A stretch of 64,000 nucleotides of DNA from a virus, in the IMG/VR virus record IMGVR_UViG_3300042503_002645, positions 55,045-119,044 of that record; one strand, written 5' to 3'. Below the pieces are notes generated by a model. That model was not told where the DNA came from and did not search any database. It worked only from the letters and a program-made list of their open reading frames with translations. Positions 44,140-51,726 of the stretch are shown piece by piece. Every line of letters begins with the position of its first letter. The stretch's first letter is position 1. A program made the translations under genes and the position numbers.

Positions 44140-44477
44140 CCGCGGGCACCTCGACGGTCACGCTTCAAACCATCAAAAATGCGATCAAGAACTTCGAGGC
44201 CGTGCAGAACAAGTTTCGCAGCTTTGGCGCGAATGACACGGAACCGGACTCTGTCTTTCAGGGAATTCTCTGGGCCGTCATCAACGACGAAGACACCAGC
44301 ATTCCCATGAGCGGTGACGGCTGGGAGCTGTACTCCAGCAGCATGGACTGCAAAGAAGCCGCTGATGCGCTGCATCTGGCGGCGGTGGGTGCGGTGCAGC
44401 AGATCTTTGGCTGTCCGCCCGCGCTGCGCAAAGAGATGCGGAAGTACATCAAGGACTACTGCTGGAGATATAACTAG
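44136..44477 (+). CDS. Small hypothetical protein
   Basis: 113 residues from GTG 44136, translationally coupled to the previous gene. Mixed helix, with SMDCKEAADALHLAAVGAVQ and three Cys. No family recognised. Confidence 0.5.
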   Translation: MTAGTSTVTLQTIKNAIKNFEAVQNKFRSFGANDTEPDSVFQGILWAVINDEDTSIPMSGDGWELYSSSMDCKEAADALHLAAVGAVQQIFGCPPALRKEMRKYIKDYCWRYN

Positions 44478-44478
44478 C

Positions 44479-44964
44479 ATGCCGCGCGGACCCACGCGGG
44501 TACCCAACTGCAAAGCACAAAAGCTGGTAAAGGACCGTATCCCGTTCAACGGGAGCAACATCTTCGGGCGCAGGCTGCGACACGGCTACTGCGTGTATTC
44601 CTACAACGCGCAGTGGCCGCTCTACCTGCACTACTGCGACAACTGGTACGGCGTCATAGGTTATCGTTCGGCCACGACGCAGCGGCACAAAAGCCAGCTT
44701 TGCCCTGACGACGTGAAGGCCTATCTGCCGCGGCCGGTGCTGCAGCTGTTCGCGACCCTGGCAGACACGTATTACGGCAGCAACACGGACCTCGAGCTGA
44801 TCGTGCGGGCGCATTTTCCTGCTTGCACGCTGACCGCTGACGAGCGAAACCTCGACCGGGAGCGGTACCGTACTGCGGCAGGCGCAATCCAAGTCTCGAC
44901 GCCACTGGCCCGCGCCACCGTCGACTGGAACGCCGTGCGGCGCCGACGCGTGATGCCGGTCTGA
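44479..44964 (+). CDS. Small basic hypothetical protein
   Basis: 161 residues from ATG 44479, one base after the previous stop. Beta-rich middle (RHGYCVYSYNAQWPLYLHYC) and basic C-terminus. No motif recognised. Confidence 0.45.
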   Translation: MPRGPTRVPNCKAQKLVKDRIPFNGSNIFGRRLRHGYCVYSYNAQWPLYLHYCDNWYGVIGYRSATTQRHKSQLCPDDVKAYLPRPVLQLFATLADTYYGSNTDLELIVRAHFPACTLTADERNLDRERYRTAAGAIQVSTPLARATVDWNAVRRRRVMPV

Positions 44965-44976
44965 ATAGATATCTAT
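44965..44976. promoter_or_regulatory. AT-rich GATATC site, intergenic
   Basis: ATAGATATCTAT lies directly after the stop of the preceding gene and about 33 nt upstream of ATG 45009. Perfectly palindromic across 12 bases. Confidence 0.4.
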
Positions 44977-45008
44977 CAAGCGGCACACCCATCTTCAGGA
45001 GTCACCGA

Positions 45009-45410
45009 ATGTTTTTCACCTTCAATCAGAACAACAGTGGGGGCCGTTTTCGTGGGCCCGCTTACTACGTCATCATCGAGGCAGATACGCCCACCGAGGC
45101 AAACAACATCGCCGAAAACCACGGCGTCTATTTCGACGGCTGCCGTGATGGCACCGATTGCGAGTGCTGTGGCGATCGCTGGTATCCCGTGAGCGCGCAC
45201 GACGGCCATCCCGAGCCGATGATCTACGGCATGGCTGTGAATATCGCGGCGCCCTCCCGTACGCTCGAAGACGGCGCGGAGTTTTGCGAGGTCATGATCG
45301 TCTACAAGGACGGCCGCGTCGTGAAAGCAGCCGAACCGCGGCGGACTTACGACGAGAGTGGGTCAATGCCTACGCGCGTCGAGTTGTTCGGCAACGCGAG
45401 CGACAGCTAG
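45009..45410 (+). CDS. Conserved phage protein (MFFTFNQNNSGG family)
   Basis: 133 residues, ATG 45009 with AGGAG. MFFTFNQNNSGGRF at the start, YYVIIEADTPTEANNIAEN and GVYFDGC...CECCGDRWYPV form a widespread small phage family with a Cys cluster; function unknown. Its stop TAG overlaps the minus-strand terminase stop in CTAG. Confidence 0.75.
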   Translation: MFFTFNQNNSGGRFRGPAYYVIIEADTPTEANNIAENHGVYFDGCRDGTDCECCGDRWYPVSAHDGHPEPMIYGMAVNIAAPSRTLEDGAEFCEVMIVYKDGRVVKAAEPRRTYDESGSMPTRVELFGNASDS

Positions 45411-47332
45411 TACCCGCCGAAGAACCTGCCGCCCATGGCGTCATCTTCCCAGTCCGTGGGGTTCTCGGCGGCAGCGGTCTGAGGACTGATGCGGCCAAGC
45501 CCGGCGATCTCGGCAAAGTTCGGGAATGCCTGGTTGATGTGCCACGCAGCGGAAACACCGAAGTTCACAGCCTGTGCGAAGTCGTCGGACAGCAGCACGT
45601 TCCTGGTGATCGTGTAGATGTCTCCAGTTGACCTCGACTCAGTTTTGTTTTCGGTGAGTGCCAGGAAATCAGAAATCAGGCCCGGGCTATCCTGGTTCGC
45701 CCAGTCAAACTGGAAGAACCGTACCTGCTTGAGCTTGATGGCCTGGCAGGTGTACAGGAGCGAGCGCGTCTTATCCAGGCTGTAATGGGCCCGGTGATTC
45801 AGTGCAGTCGGCTCCTTGTACACCATGTAATCCTGCGACGCCGAGCGCACCAGGCGAATGGCCATGATGCGATCCAGGTTGAACCCGGCTTGGACGAGCA
45901 CGGTCTCGCGCACTGTTCCGGCGCCCGTGTAGTCGTGGACCACGAAATCGCACTTAAACTGCTGCGAATACTTCATGCACTCGACAGCTTCGGCCAGGTG
46001 CTCGCCGCCGAGCATCAGGCGTTTGCCCCAAAGCACGTCGATCGCGCCGTCGGGCCGGAAGCCGAGCACCGCAAGCACGGTAAACGATACGCCCTCCTCG
46101 CCGCCGCCGCCCCAGTCAACGGCCAGAATGCGCTGTTTGTAGTCGTTGATGTTCTTCAAACACTCGGGGTCTGGCTCGCGCTTGTTTTCCCACGGAAGAA
46201 TCGACGCGTTGCGAAGATCTGTTTCGCTGACGAGCTTCTGCCCTGCGTCAACGCTCTCGCCCAGCACCTCGTTGTAGAACTGGGCCTGCGTGATGTTGAA
46301 GCCCTCACGCTTCATCAAGAGCGTGGCCCACTTGTCCTGGTCGGCGTAGTGCAGCGGCAACAAGATCTGCGGAACATGGTAACCCGCGAAGTTCCAGCGG
46401 CGATCCGGATGCCGATGGACCCAGCGACCAAACCGCGGATTGACCGGCTTGCGGCACTTCGCGCAAACAGTTCCTGGCGACTTCTCGGAAATGTCGTCAC
46501 GGTACGGCCCAATCATCGCGTCGAGATCGTGCTCGAGCGCCGGTATGTTCCAGTGGCCGCACGATACACACTTGATGAACCACTCCGCAGCGCTGCTGCG
46601 CGAGTACAAGCCCTGGAGCGGATTGTCCATGGACTTGGGCGTACCCGTGAAATGCGTCATCGCAAAACGAGAGTACGACATCGTTTCCTGGATGATCGGA
46701 ATATGGTCCGGGTCGATGTCCTGCACCTCGTCGATGCAGACGCGGTCGCTCGACACGCCACGCACGCGGTCAGCGTCAAGCAGGGCGAAGGAGAAGAGCA
46801 TCATGCTCTTGTTCTTGAAGCTGCGCTGCAGCACGTTGTTCTCAGTGTCCGTCCCCATCCACTGCGTCTTAATGGGCGACTGATCAATGAAGCTGCGCAC
46901 GTAGTTGTTGCTAAAACGCCGAATCTGCTCGAACAGCGGCGTCACAAACAGCGTCTTGAAAAACGGGACGCTGTTGGACAGCACCACCCCGTGCGACGCC
47001 AGGCTCGTGGACTTTGACACCTGCCGCCCTGTTTTCCACACTTGGTTCTTGGGCATCAGCACGCGAAAAATCGGGCTGAAGACAAAGTGGTCCTTAACGC
47101 TGTACGGACGGCCGTTCAGGTTGAGCACCAGCGGCAAGATCGGCTCGAGCGAAGGGAACCCGCGCTGCTCGGCCAGCGCTTTCAAAACGTACATCCGCTC
47201 TTGCGCGGACTGCTGATCGGTAACATCAATGCCGGTCAGCTCTGTAAGCAGCGCGCGCACTCCCGCGTTAGGGATTGCGCGTGTTGTTAATTCTGGCGGG
47301 CTCACCTCCCGCTCATCTATTAATGGTGCCAT
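45407..47332 (-). CDS. terL: Terminase large subunit
   Basis: 641 residues from ATG at 47332, on the minus strand. The Walker A-like TGRQVSKST is at residues 101-109 and Walker B CIDEVQD at 199-205. A Cys4 zinc site (Cys254, Cys257, Cys289, Cys292) precedes the nuclease domain, which begins with AVDWGGG near 404-409. It cuts concatemeric DNA and powers packaging into the prohead. It overlaps the plus-strand stop at 45410 and abuts the plus-strand start at 47333, so it has no visible promoter or terminator of its own. Confidence 0.92.
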   Translation of the reverse strand: MAPLIDEREVSPPELTTRAIPNAGVRALLTELTGIDVTDQQSAQERMYVLKALAEQRGFPSLEPILPLVLNLNGRPYSVKDHFVFSPIFRVLMPKNQVWKTGRQVSKSTSLASHGVVLSNSVPFFKTLFVTPLFEQIRRFSNNYVRSFIDQSPIKTQWMGTDTENNVLQRSFKNKSMMLFSFALLDADRVRGVSSDRVCIDEVQDIDPDHIPIIQETMSYSRFAMTHFTGTPKSMDNPLQGLYSRSSAAEWFIKCVSCGHWNIPALEHDLDAMIGPYRDDISEKSPGTVCAKCRKPVNPRFGRWVHRHPDRRWNFAGYHVPQILLPLHYADQDKWATLLMKREGFNITQAQFYNEVLGESVDAGQKLVSETDLRNASILPWENKREPDPECLKNINDYKQRILAVDWGGGGEEGVSFTVLAVLGFRPDGAIDVLWGKRLMLGGEHLAEAVECMKYSQQFKCDFVVHDYTGAGTVRETVLVQAGFNLDRIMAIRLVRSASQDYMVYKEPTALNHRAHYSLDKTRSLLYTCQAIKLKQVRFFQFDWANQDSPGLISDFLALTENKTESRSTGDIYTITRNVLLSDDFAQAVNFGVSAAWHINQAFPNFAEIAGLGRISPQTAAAENPTDWEDDAMGGRFFGGY

Positions 47333-47497
47333 ATGTCGAAGTATCACAATCGAGGGCGGCGGCGGCAACCGCCGCCAGGCGAACTGCAGTGGTTGGAAGA
47401 CGGTATTTGTGACCTGTTTGCGATTGCCGTCTGCGCTGTAGTTACGCTAGCGCGCGGGCTTTGGGAACTGCTCAGCGGCGAGAAGCCGCTGCGGTAG
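47333..47497 (+). CDS. Short membrane-type protein next to terminase
   Basis: 54 residues, ATG 47333 directly adjacent to the terminase ATG on the other strand (CATATG). A basic arm (YHNRGRRRQPPPG) is followed by a hydrophobic span (ICDLFAIAVCAVVTLARGLW). It could be a small membrane protein. No ribosome-binding site is obvious; moderate doubt. Confidence 0.4.
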   Translation: MSKYHNRGRRRQPPPGELQWLEDGICDLFAIAVCAVVTLARGLWELLSGEKPLR

Positions 47498-47566
47498 GCT
47501 CGGCCTAACGCTTTGGCCTGAACGAGTATACTCAAGGGTGACTCACTCAGGTTCAAGGAGCACAGC

Positions 47567-47791
47567 ATGGCAACCATCGGCCGCAGCGCCAAACTTTACC
47601 AAGAGCGGCGAGAATCTGGCATCAGGTCCACCTTGCGCGGCCCCGGCCCGCAAGTTTACCTGCCGGACAACGCCGTTCACCGACTCGACATTGAAGCACC
47701 TTTGCCCTTGCCATCACTGGTCGAGGACGGCTGCCAACCTGGCGACACAAAGACACAAGTCTGGCCCCATGGAGACAAGTACGCCCCGTGA
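47567..47791 (+). CDS. Small basic hypothetical protein
   Basis: 74 residues, ATG 47567 with a good AAGGAG. A basic N-terminus (GRSAKLYQERRESGIRSTLR) and Pro-rich remainder. TATACT at 47527-47532 could be a -10 element, but no good -35 is seen. Function unknown. Confidence 0.45.
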   Translation: MATIGRSAKLYQERRESGIRSTLRGPGPQVYLPDNAVHRLDIEAPLPLPSLVEDGCQPGDTKTQVWPHGDKYAP

Positions 47792-47985
47792 GCAAACCGT
47801 ATGATTACGCCTCTCTGTTTCTGATTTTCGGTCTTGGTCCGCTTGCTGGCGCCGCGGTGGCGCTGTACTGCAACGCGATCACATGGCTTGATTTCTGTGC
47901 CGCGTTATTCGCGGCGTTCATCGTTCTGCGCATCAGCAACACAATGCAGCGCGAAGACGCGCGCTGGCATAAAGACGAGAGGTAG
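47788..47985 (+). CDS. Small two-span membrane protein
   Basis: 65 residues from GTG 47788, GTGA overlap with the previous gene. Two hydrophobic segments (LFLIFGLGPLAGAAVALYC and LDFCAALFAAFIVLRI) and a charged C-terminus. Size and topology would allow a holin or a membrane anchor, but no lysin is nearby. Confidence 0.5.
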   Translation: MSKPYDYASLFLIFGLGPLAGAAVALYCNAITWLDFCAALFAAFIVLRISNTMQREDARWHKDER

Positions 47986-47989
47986 ACCC

Positions 47990-48340
47990 TTGCTGAATCT
48001 TTTTGACTTTGTGGCTGTTGTGCTGGCCACCGGAAGTCTGATCGAGGGCTGGCACAAAGGTTCGATCTTTGCAGACTGGCGCGCAAGAGCGCAAGCGATT
48101 CAGGACGTCACCGATCCCGACTCAGCTCGCGGACGCCTGCTGGAGTTGCTCGACTGCCCGTTCTGCAAAAGCTATCACGTGCCTTTCTGGCTGCTCGCCG
48201 CGCTCTTGCTGGGCGACTGGCTTGGCGCTACGATCGGCACCGTAGTCCGGCTGGTGGTTTACGCGCTCGCGGCAACCCGCGCGTCGAACCTGCTGGACGG
48301 ATTTCTTCCGCCACGGATGCGCTACACCCCGCCCATTTGA
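47990..48340 (+). CDS. Membrane protein resembling DUF1360
   Basis: 116 residues from TTG 47990, behind GAGAGG. ARGRLLELLDCPFCKSYHVP then FWLLAALLL matches the CPFCxxYH signature I associate with DUF1360-type membrane proteins, with hydrophobic spans on both sides. Phage role unknown. Confidence 0.6.
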   Translation: MLNLFDFVAVVLATGSLIEGWHKGSIFADWRARAQAIQDVTDPDSARGRLLELLDCPFCKSYHVPFWLLAALLLGDWLGATIGTVVRLVVYALAATRASNLLDGFLPPRMRYTPPI

Positions 48341-48351
48341 AGGAACCGCAC

Positions 48352-48762
48352 ATGCCCGAACAACTTGACGAGACGCCATCTGAGAGCAAAGCCGCGCGGC
48401 TGCCTTTTGACGTCGAGTTTTACACGCAAGCGGACGCGTTCTGCACGACCGCGATGCATATCATTCCGGAACTTTCCGGCGTCGTTATCATGCCGCTGTG
48501 GCACACCCCGGTGCCGGAGTCGCCACCTGGTTTGGTGCGCACGCGCGACCCACAGAACCCGCAGAACCTGCAGGCGTCAAAGCTGCAGCTGCTGTTGCGC
48601 ACGCTGCAGCAGCTCACCCTGCTTAGCGTTGACATCCACAAAGGCCTGATGGGCCAGATTCAGGTGTTCAACCTCTACGCTAGCAGGCTTGCGCAGGACA
48701 TCAAGAGCAAGCAAGAGCAGCTTGCCGACATGCCGCCGGAGGCGCCGACCCCCGATGCCTGA
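48352..48762 (+). CDS. Hypothetical protein
   Basis: 136 residues from ATG 48352, with AAGGAA at good distance. The first half has FDVEFYTQADAFCTTAMHII and PELSGVVIMPLWHTP; the second is a long helix (KLQLLLRTLQQLTLLSVDIH, QVFNLYASRLAQDIKSKQEQ), possibly a coiled coil. No family recognised. Confidence 0.5.
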   Translation: MPEQLDETPSESKAARLPFDVEFYTQADAFCTTAMHIIPELSGVVIMPLWHTPVPESPPGLVRTRDPQNPQNLQASKLQLLLRTLQQLTLLSVDIHKGLMGQIQVFNLYASRLAQDIKSKQEQLADMPPEAPTPDA

Positions 48763-49057
48763 CAACGACGTGCCCACGACTGAAATCCAAATCACGGCCG
48801 ACAACGAGCTGCTGCGGCAAATGCTGCAGCGGCAGTACGGAAAGATGGCGCCCGAAGAGCTGCGAGCGGCGCTTGAAACGACGTACGTGTCCGTCTGGAA
48901 CGAAGACGAGTTCAAGGTTGCATTCACGCCCAAGGACGAACACCCGCCGTACGTCACCGTCACAAACAACGCGACGGGAGAAACCGGCACGGTGATCTAC
49001 GTCGACTCGCCCAGGTTTTACTTCCTGTTCAATCCCGAGATTCCACCCAATGAGTGA
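48755..49057 (+). CDS. Small hypothetical protein
   Basis: 100 residues, ATG 48755 overlapping the previous gene by eight bases. Helical N-terminus (NELLRQMLQRQYGKMAPEEL), beta-rich C-terminus (YVTVTNNATGETGTVIYVDS). It overlaps the next gene by eight bases. Confidence 0.5.
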   Translation: MPDNDVPTTEIQITADNELLRQMLQRQYGKMAPEELRAALETTYVSVWNEDEFKVAFTPKDEHPPYVTVTNNATGETGTVIYVDSPRFYFLFNPEIPPNE

Positions 49058-49505
49058 AGACGCGCACCACTTCGAGACCGGGGCTGTTCGTTCTGCTGAC
49101 CGAGACGCTGAGCGCTGGGATTTGATATCCCCAGTTGGCTTGAAGGCTTTGGCGCGCACGTACGCCGAGGGCGCGGCCAAGCGCGGCGCATCGAACTGGG
49201 AGAACGGGATGCCTGTCACCGATTTGCTGAACCACGCAATCGGCCACATCTACGATTTCCTGTCGGGCGACCGCAACGAGGATCACCTGGCGCATGCCGC
49301 CTGGAACGTGATCGGCGCGATCCACAGCCTCGAGGTGTGGCCGGAATTGAATGCGGGCTTGCTGCGGGGGCCAGGCTGCACTTGCCCGCCCGCCGCCGCG
49401 AAGCCCGCGGCCAACGGTGAAAAGATATCTTTGGGCCCGAACGAAGTCAGGCAACGGCTGGAGCAGCTCACGAAGAAGACGCCAGCCTACGAAAGCTCGA
49501 CCTGA
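49050..49505 (+). CDS. DUF5664-type dATP/dGTP diphosphohydrolase-like protein
   Basis: 151 residues. The core reads ETGAVRSADRDAERWDLISP, ALARTYAEGAAKRGASNWEN, HAIGHIYDFLSGDRNEDHLA and HAAWNVIGAIH, the DUF5664 signature with the metal-binding EDHLAHAAWN. Related phage proteins hydrolyse dATP/dGTP to monophosphates and assist in modified-base synthesis or pool control. No PurZ-like partner is in this window. The AT-rich site at 49424 is read AAG-ATA-TCT here. Its stop TGA abuts the integrase stop. Confidence 0.8.
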   Translation: MSEDAHHFETGAVRSADRDAERWDLISPVGLKALARTYAEGAAKRGASNWENGMPVTDLLNHAIGHIYDFLSGDRNEDHLAHAAWNVIGAIHSLEVWPELNAGLLRGPGCTCPPAAAKPAANGEKISLGPNEVRQRLEQLTKKTPAYESST

Positions 49506-50417
49506 TCATTCGAGGTTGCCCTCCGCGTCAGCGCCGTTGAACTTCGGATCAGGCGCCAAGCGTGGAATCTTGTCGCATGGCATATCGGTCCGCACGATTC
49601 GCGGATCGATGTACTTCCGCGTCACCGAGGAGTTCGAGTGGTCGAGCAGCCGCGTCGCATCGCCCCCTGCCTGCTCGAAGTAGGTCGCGACGGTCCGCCG
49701 GATCCGGTGGAACTTGCTGCGCTGATCACGCGGCAGCCCGGCTTGCTTGAGGATGTAGTTCAGCTTGTAGTAGATGTGCGTCGACCACTGCGGCCACTCG
49801 AAGACCAGCGCGCGCTGCGGTCGCCCCGCGGTGAGCTGCTTGATCGTTGCCGTCGTGTCTGGCGCCAGCTCAAACAGCAGATCGCGCGTCTTGTTCTTGC
49901 GCAGCTCGGCGGGGATGACCAGCACGCCGCGGCTTAGATCCAGGTTGCGGATCCGCACGCCCATCAGCGCGCCGATCCGTTCGCCGGTATCCCAGATGGC
50001 CAGGATCAACCCGCGCCACCAAAGGCTGGCCGGGTAATCGCCGACCTGGTAGTTGAGCGCACTGACGGCGCTCATGATGCGTGTCATCTCTTCGATGGTC
50101 CACGCCTGCGGCACGCGCTCGGGTACCCGTATAGGCGGCAAGGTCGGAAAATCCGCTGTCTTGTGCCTTCTGGCCGCAAGATTCCACAGCGCGGCGATCT
50201 GCGCCCTATCCTTGGCTACAGTCCCCTGGCTTGCGCCCTTGGCAAGCCTTGCGCGGAGGAACTTCCCCACCGTGATGTCGGTGAGGTCGTCGAACGTGGG
50301 CGTGTGCCCCAGAAACTCGCGGAAGCGATCGAGACTCTGCCTGTACAACTCCACCGTCCGCGGCGCACAGTTGCGCAGCGGCACGTACGCATCGGTCAGC
50401 CAATCGTAAAGGTCCAT
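49506..50417 (-). CDS. int: Tyrosine site-specific recombinase (integrase)
   Basis: 303 residues from ATG at 50417. The N-terminal SAM-like core-binding domain spans about 1-95. Catalytic residues are Arg147 (DTGERIGAL), Lys176 (ELRKNKTRD), His237-Arg240 (KFHRIRRTVATYF), His260 (LLDHSNSSVT) and the nucleophile Tyr269 (RKYIDP). All are present, so it should be active. It would integrate the phage genome at attP/attB. The non-coding region upstream (50418-50873) and the HTH protein beyond it fit an attP plus excisionase layout. Confidence 0.95.
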   Translation of the reverse strand: MDLYDWLTDAYVPLRNCAPRTVELYRQSLDRFREFLGHTPTFDDLTDITVGKFLRARLAKGASQGTVAKDRAQIAALWNLAARRHKTADFPTLPPIRVPERVPQAWTIEEMTRIMSAVSALNYQVGDYPASLWWRGLILAIWDTGERIGALMGVRIRNLDLSRGVLVIPAELRKNKTRDLLFELAPDTTATIKQLTAGRPQRALVFEWPQWSTHIYYKLNYILKQAGLPRDQRSKFHRIRRTVATYFEQAGGDATRLLDHSNSSVTRKYIDPRIVRTDMPCDKIPRLAPDPKFNGADAEGNLE

Positions 50418-50873
50418 GGACGTACCCCGGGCTACAGCGATGTTCTCTCACGGCATCAGCTCCTGTGCGCTGGTGGGTGCAGTGTCTGACTGCGGTCCGG
50501 GTAGGGTATCTGCCTACCCCACACATTGCACAAGTATCGGCAGCCGAAACCGTGAAGTTTCGACAGCCATCCGTGTCGGCACCCAGCCTGGGTTGTCCGG
50601 AGTAGGCCGCGTAAACAGCCGACTCACCATCATGGATACAACCGGAATGTCCGGCCAAGAAAAAAGATGATCTGCGAAGAAAGCTTCAACTTTCTCTCAA
50701 GATCAGAACTTTGTCCTCTCCGTTCGAACCGCCCATAAGGGTGGTGAACTCGGATATTCCCTTATCCGAACCACCTGTAAGTGGTGGTTTAGGGCCGTTT
50801 TCGGCCCGCGCGCTTAGGCTGCGCGCCCGTACAGAGCGCGCAATTCTAGCTCTCCTTTCGAACGGTTCAACCC
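50418..50873. other. Hairpin-rich non-coding region, possible attP/leader
   Basis: No convincing gene; short plus-strand frames at 50416-50670 and 50711-50905 lack ribosome-binding sites and normal composition. Perfect or near-perfect hairpins occur at 50499-50519, 50545-50562, 50642-50654, 50728-50745, 50751-50768, 50769-50789 and 50792-50807. GTTCGAACC at 50722 resembles a tRNA T-arm, a common integrase target, but no cloverleaf is present. Likely the attachment region, a regulatory leader or a structured RNA. Confidence 0.55.
50728..50807 (+). ncRNA. Cluster of four adjacent stem-loops
   Basis: Stem 1: ACCGCCC/GGGTGGT (50728-50745). Stem 2: CGGATA/TATCCG (50751-50768). Stem 3: AACCACC/GGTGGTT (50769-50789). 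Stem 4: GGGCCG/CGGCCC with a TTTT loop (50792-50807). Stems 1 and 3 are related in sequence, and their differences keep the pairing, which argues for RNA structure. Strand shown is that of the downstream HTH gene; the other orientation would serve the integrase mRNA. Confidence 0.45.
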
Positions 50874-51137
50874 ATGCCCCAGAAAAATTCACGCGGGCGT
50901 CGTGAAGTGATTCAAGAGGTGCAGCGGACATTCGTGTCCACCGCAAAGGCCGCTGAGATTCTGGGCTACTCAAAGTCCTCCGGCACCATCCAGCGGTTGA
51001 TTAACGACGGGTTGATCGAAGCCGAGCACGGCCCGGGGCACGGCCTGCTCGTCTACCTTGATTCGGTGCACGCCTATCTCGAGCACCATCTTCGACATCG
51101 CCACGGGCCTGGACGCCCGCGGGGCGCGCAGCTCTAA
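50874..51137 (+). CDS. HTH DNA-binding protein, excisionase-like
   Basis: 87 residues, ATG 50874. RTFVSTAKAAEILGYSKSSG followed by TIQRLINDGLIEAEHGPGHG and VYLDSVHAYLEHH is a winged HTH of the MerR/excisionase (HTH_17) type: helix-turn-helix, wing, then terminal helix. Position next to the integrase suggests recombination directionality or lysogeny control. The TTTCAC/GTGAAA palindromes just downstream are candidate operators. Confidence 0.7.
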   Translation: MPQKNSRGRREVIQEVQRTFVSTAKAAEILGYSKSSGTIQRLINDGLIEAEHGPGHGLLVYLDSVHAYLEHHLRHRHGPGRPRGAQL

Positions 51138-51148
51138 CGCGGGTCGAT

Positions 51149-51168
51149 TTTCACAGAACGAAGTGAAA
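51149..51168. promoter_or_regulatory. TTTCAC/GTGAAA operator-like palindrome 1
   Basis: TTTCAC-N8-GTGAAA, twelve bases after the HTH gene. Same half-site as the palindromes at 51211 and 51689. Confidence 0.4.
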
Positions 51169-51175
51169 CATTTCA

Positions 51176-51201
51176 AGCGCCCAGGTTATTTCTTGGGCGC
51201 T
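51176..51201 (+). terminator. Terminator-like hairpin after HTH gene
   Basis: AGCGCCCA/TGGGCGCT, eight perfect pairs, with a ten-base loop. The following CTTGAATTCTCGTTTT has only a weak T-run, so termination efficiency is uncertain. Confidence 0.45.
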
Positions 51202-51210
51202 CTTGAATTC

Positions 51211-51238
51211 TCGTTTTCACAAACTATTGTGAAAACGA
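51211..51238. promoter_or_regulatory. Perfect TCGTTTTCACAA inverted repeat (operator candidate)
   Basis: TCGTTTTCACAA (51211-51222) and TTGTGAAAACGA (51227-51238) match exactly around ACTA. Placed upstream of the gene at 51317. Probably a dimeric regulator site; the HTH protein at 50874 is the nearest candidate. Confidence 0.55.
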
Positions 51239-51316
51239 AACGCACGCTGCACGCTGCAGCGCGCAGTTATCTCGTTGCCAACCATGAAGGTTTTTTCTCG
51301 TAAGCGGAGTTTTTTC

Positions 51317-51682
51317 ATGCCGTTCAAGCCCTACAAGCCGACCAAGGCCGACGCCGCGCGCGCCGTAGCCGCGCAACTCAAGGCCGCGGGTCAGCCCCCA
51401 CTCCCGCAGGCCGTCCTCGCAATCCTCGAGCAGCGGGGCATCAAGATGGACCCCGGCCACTGCTCGGTGATCACGCGCGAGTTTCGCAAGAGCCTCCGCC
51501 GCGCCCGGAAGCGCCAGGCCACCAAGGTGTCGACCAGCCGCCCCACTCCGGCGCCCACCATTACCGCCGACGCCCGCCTCCTCGCGGCGGCGCAGTTCGC
51601 GAAGAGCTGCGGCGGCTTCCTGCAGGCCAAGAAAACGCTCGCCGAGCTGACGCAGATCCTTGCCCCGCTCGTCCGACCGTGA
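51317..51682 (+). CDS. Regulatory-looking protein, paralog of the next gene
   Basis: 121 residues from ATG 51317 with GGAG nine bases upstream. A basic helical N-terminus (KPYKPTKADAARAVAAQLKA) leads to LAILEQRGIKMDPGHCSVIT and a C-terminal helix AAAQFAKSCGGFLQAKKTLA. The same order occurs in the protein at 51727 (SLAERGVTVTAPQVSVALRN, then FVQNNGGLETARTLLDAYAR). I associate this layout with planctomycete proteins. DNA-binding is possible. Confidence 0.5.
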   Translation: MPFKPYKPTKADAARAVAAQLKAAGQPPLPQAVLAILEQRGIKMDPGHCSVITREFRKSLRRARKRQATKVSTSRPTPAPTITADARLLAAAQFAKSCGGFLQAKKTLAELTQILAPLVRP

Positions 51683-51688
51683 GATAAA

Positions 51689-51704
51689 TCACACAAGCGT
51701 GTGA
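51689..51704. promoter_or_regulatory. TCACAC/GTGTGA palindrome
   Basis: TCACACAAGCGTGTGA, 23 nt upstream of ATG 51727. Related half-site to the palindromes at 51149 and 51211. Confidence 0.4.
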
Positions 51705-51726
51705 AGTTCAATCCGCAGGAACCACC

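Noticed and set aside
47527-47532. TATACT as promoter -10 upstream of 47567
   Set aside because: No acceptable -35 hexamer at 16-18 bases; not called.
47788-48340. Holin/lysis cassette near terminase
   Set aside because: Small membrane proteins are present, but no endolysin or spanin gene is recognisable.
50720-50735. tRNA T-arm-like GTTCGAACC
   Set aside because: No acceptor, D or anticodon arms nearby; kept only as a possible att core.
50711-50905. Small plus-strand frame in the region upstream of the integrase
   Set aside because: It runs through four stem-loops and has no ribosome-binding site or normal composition.
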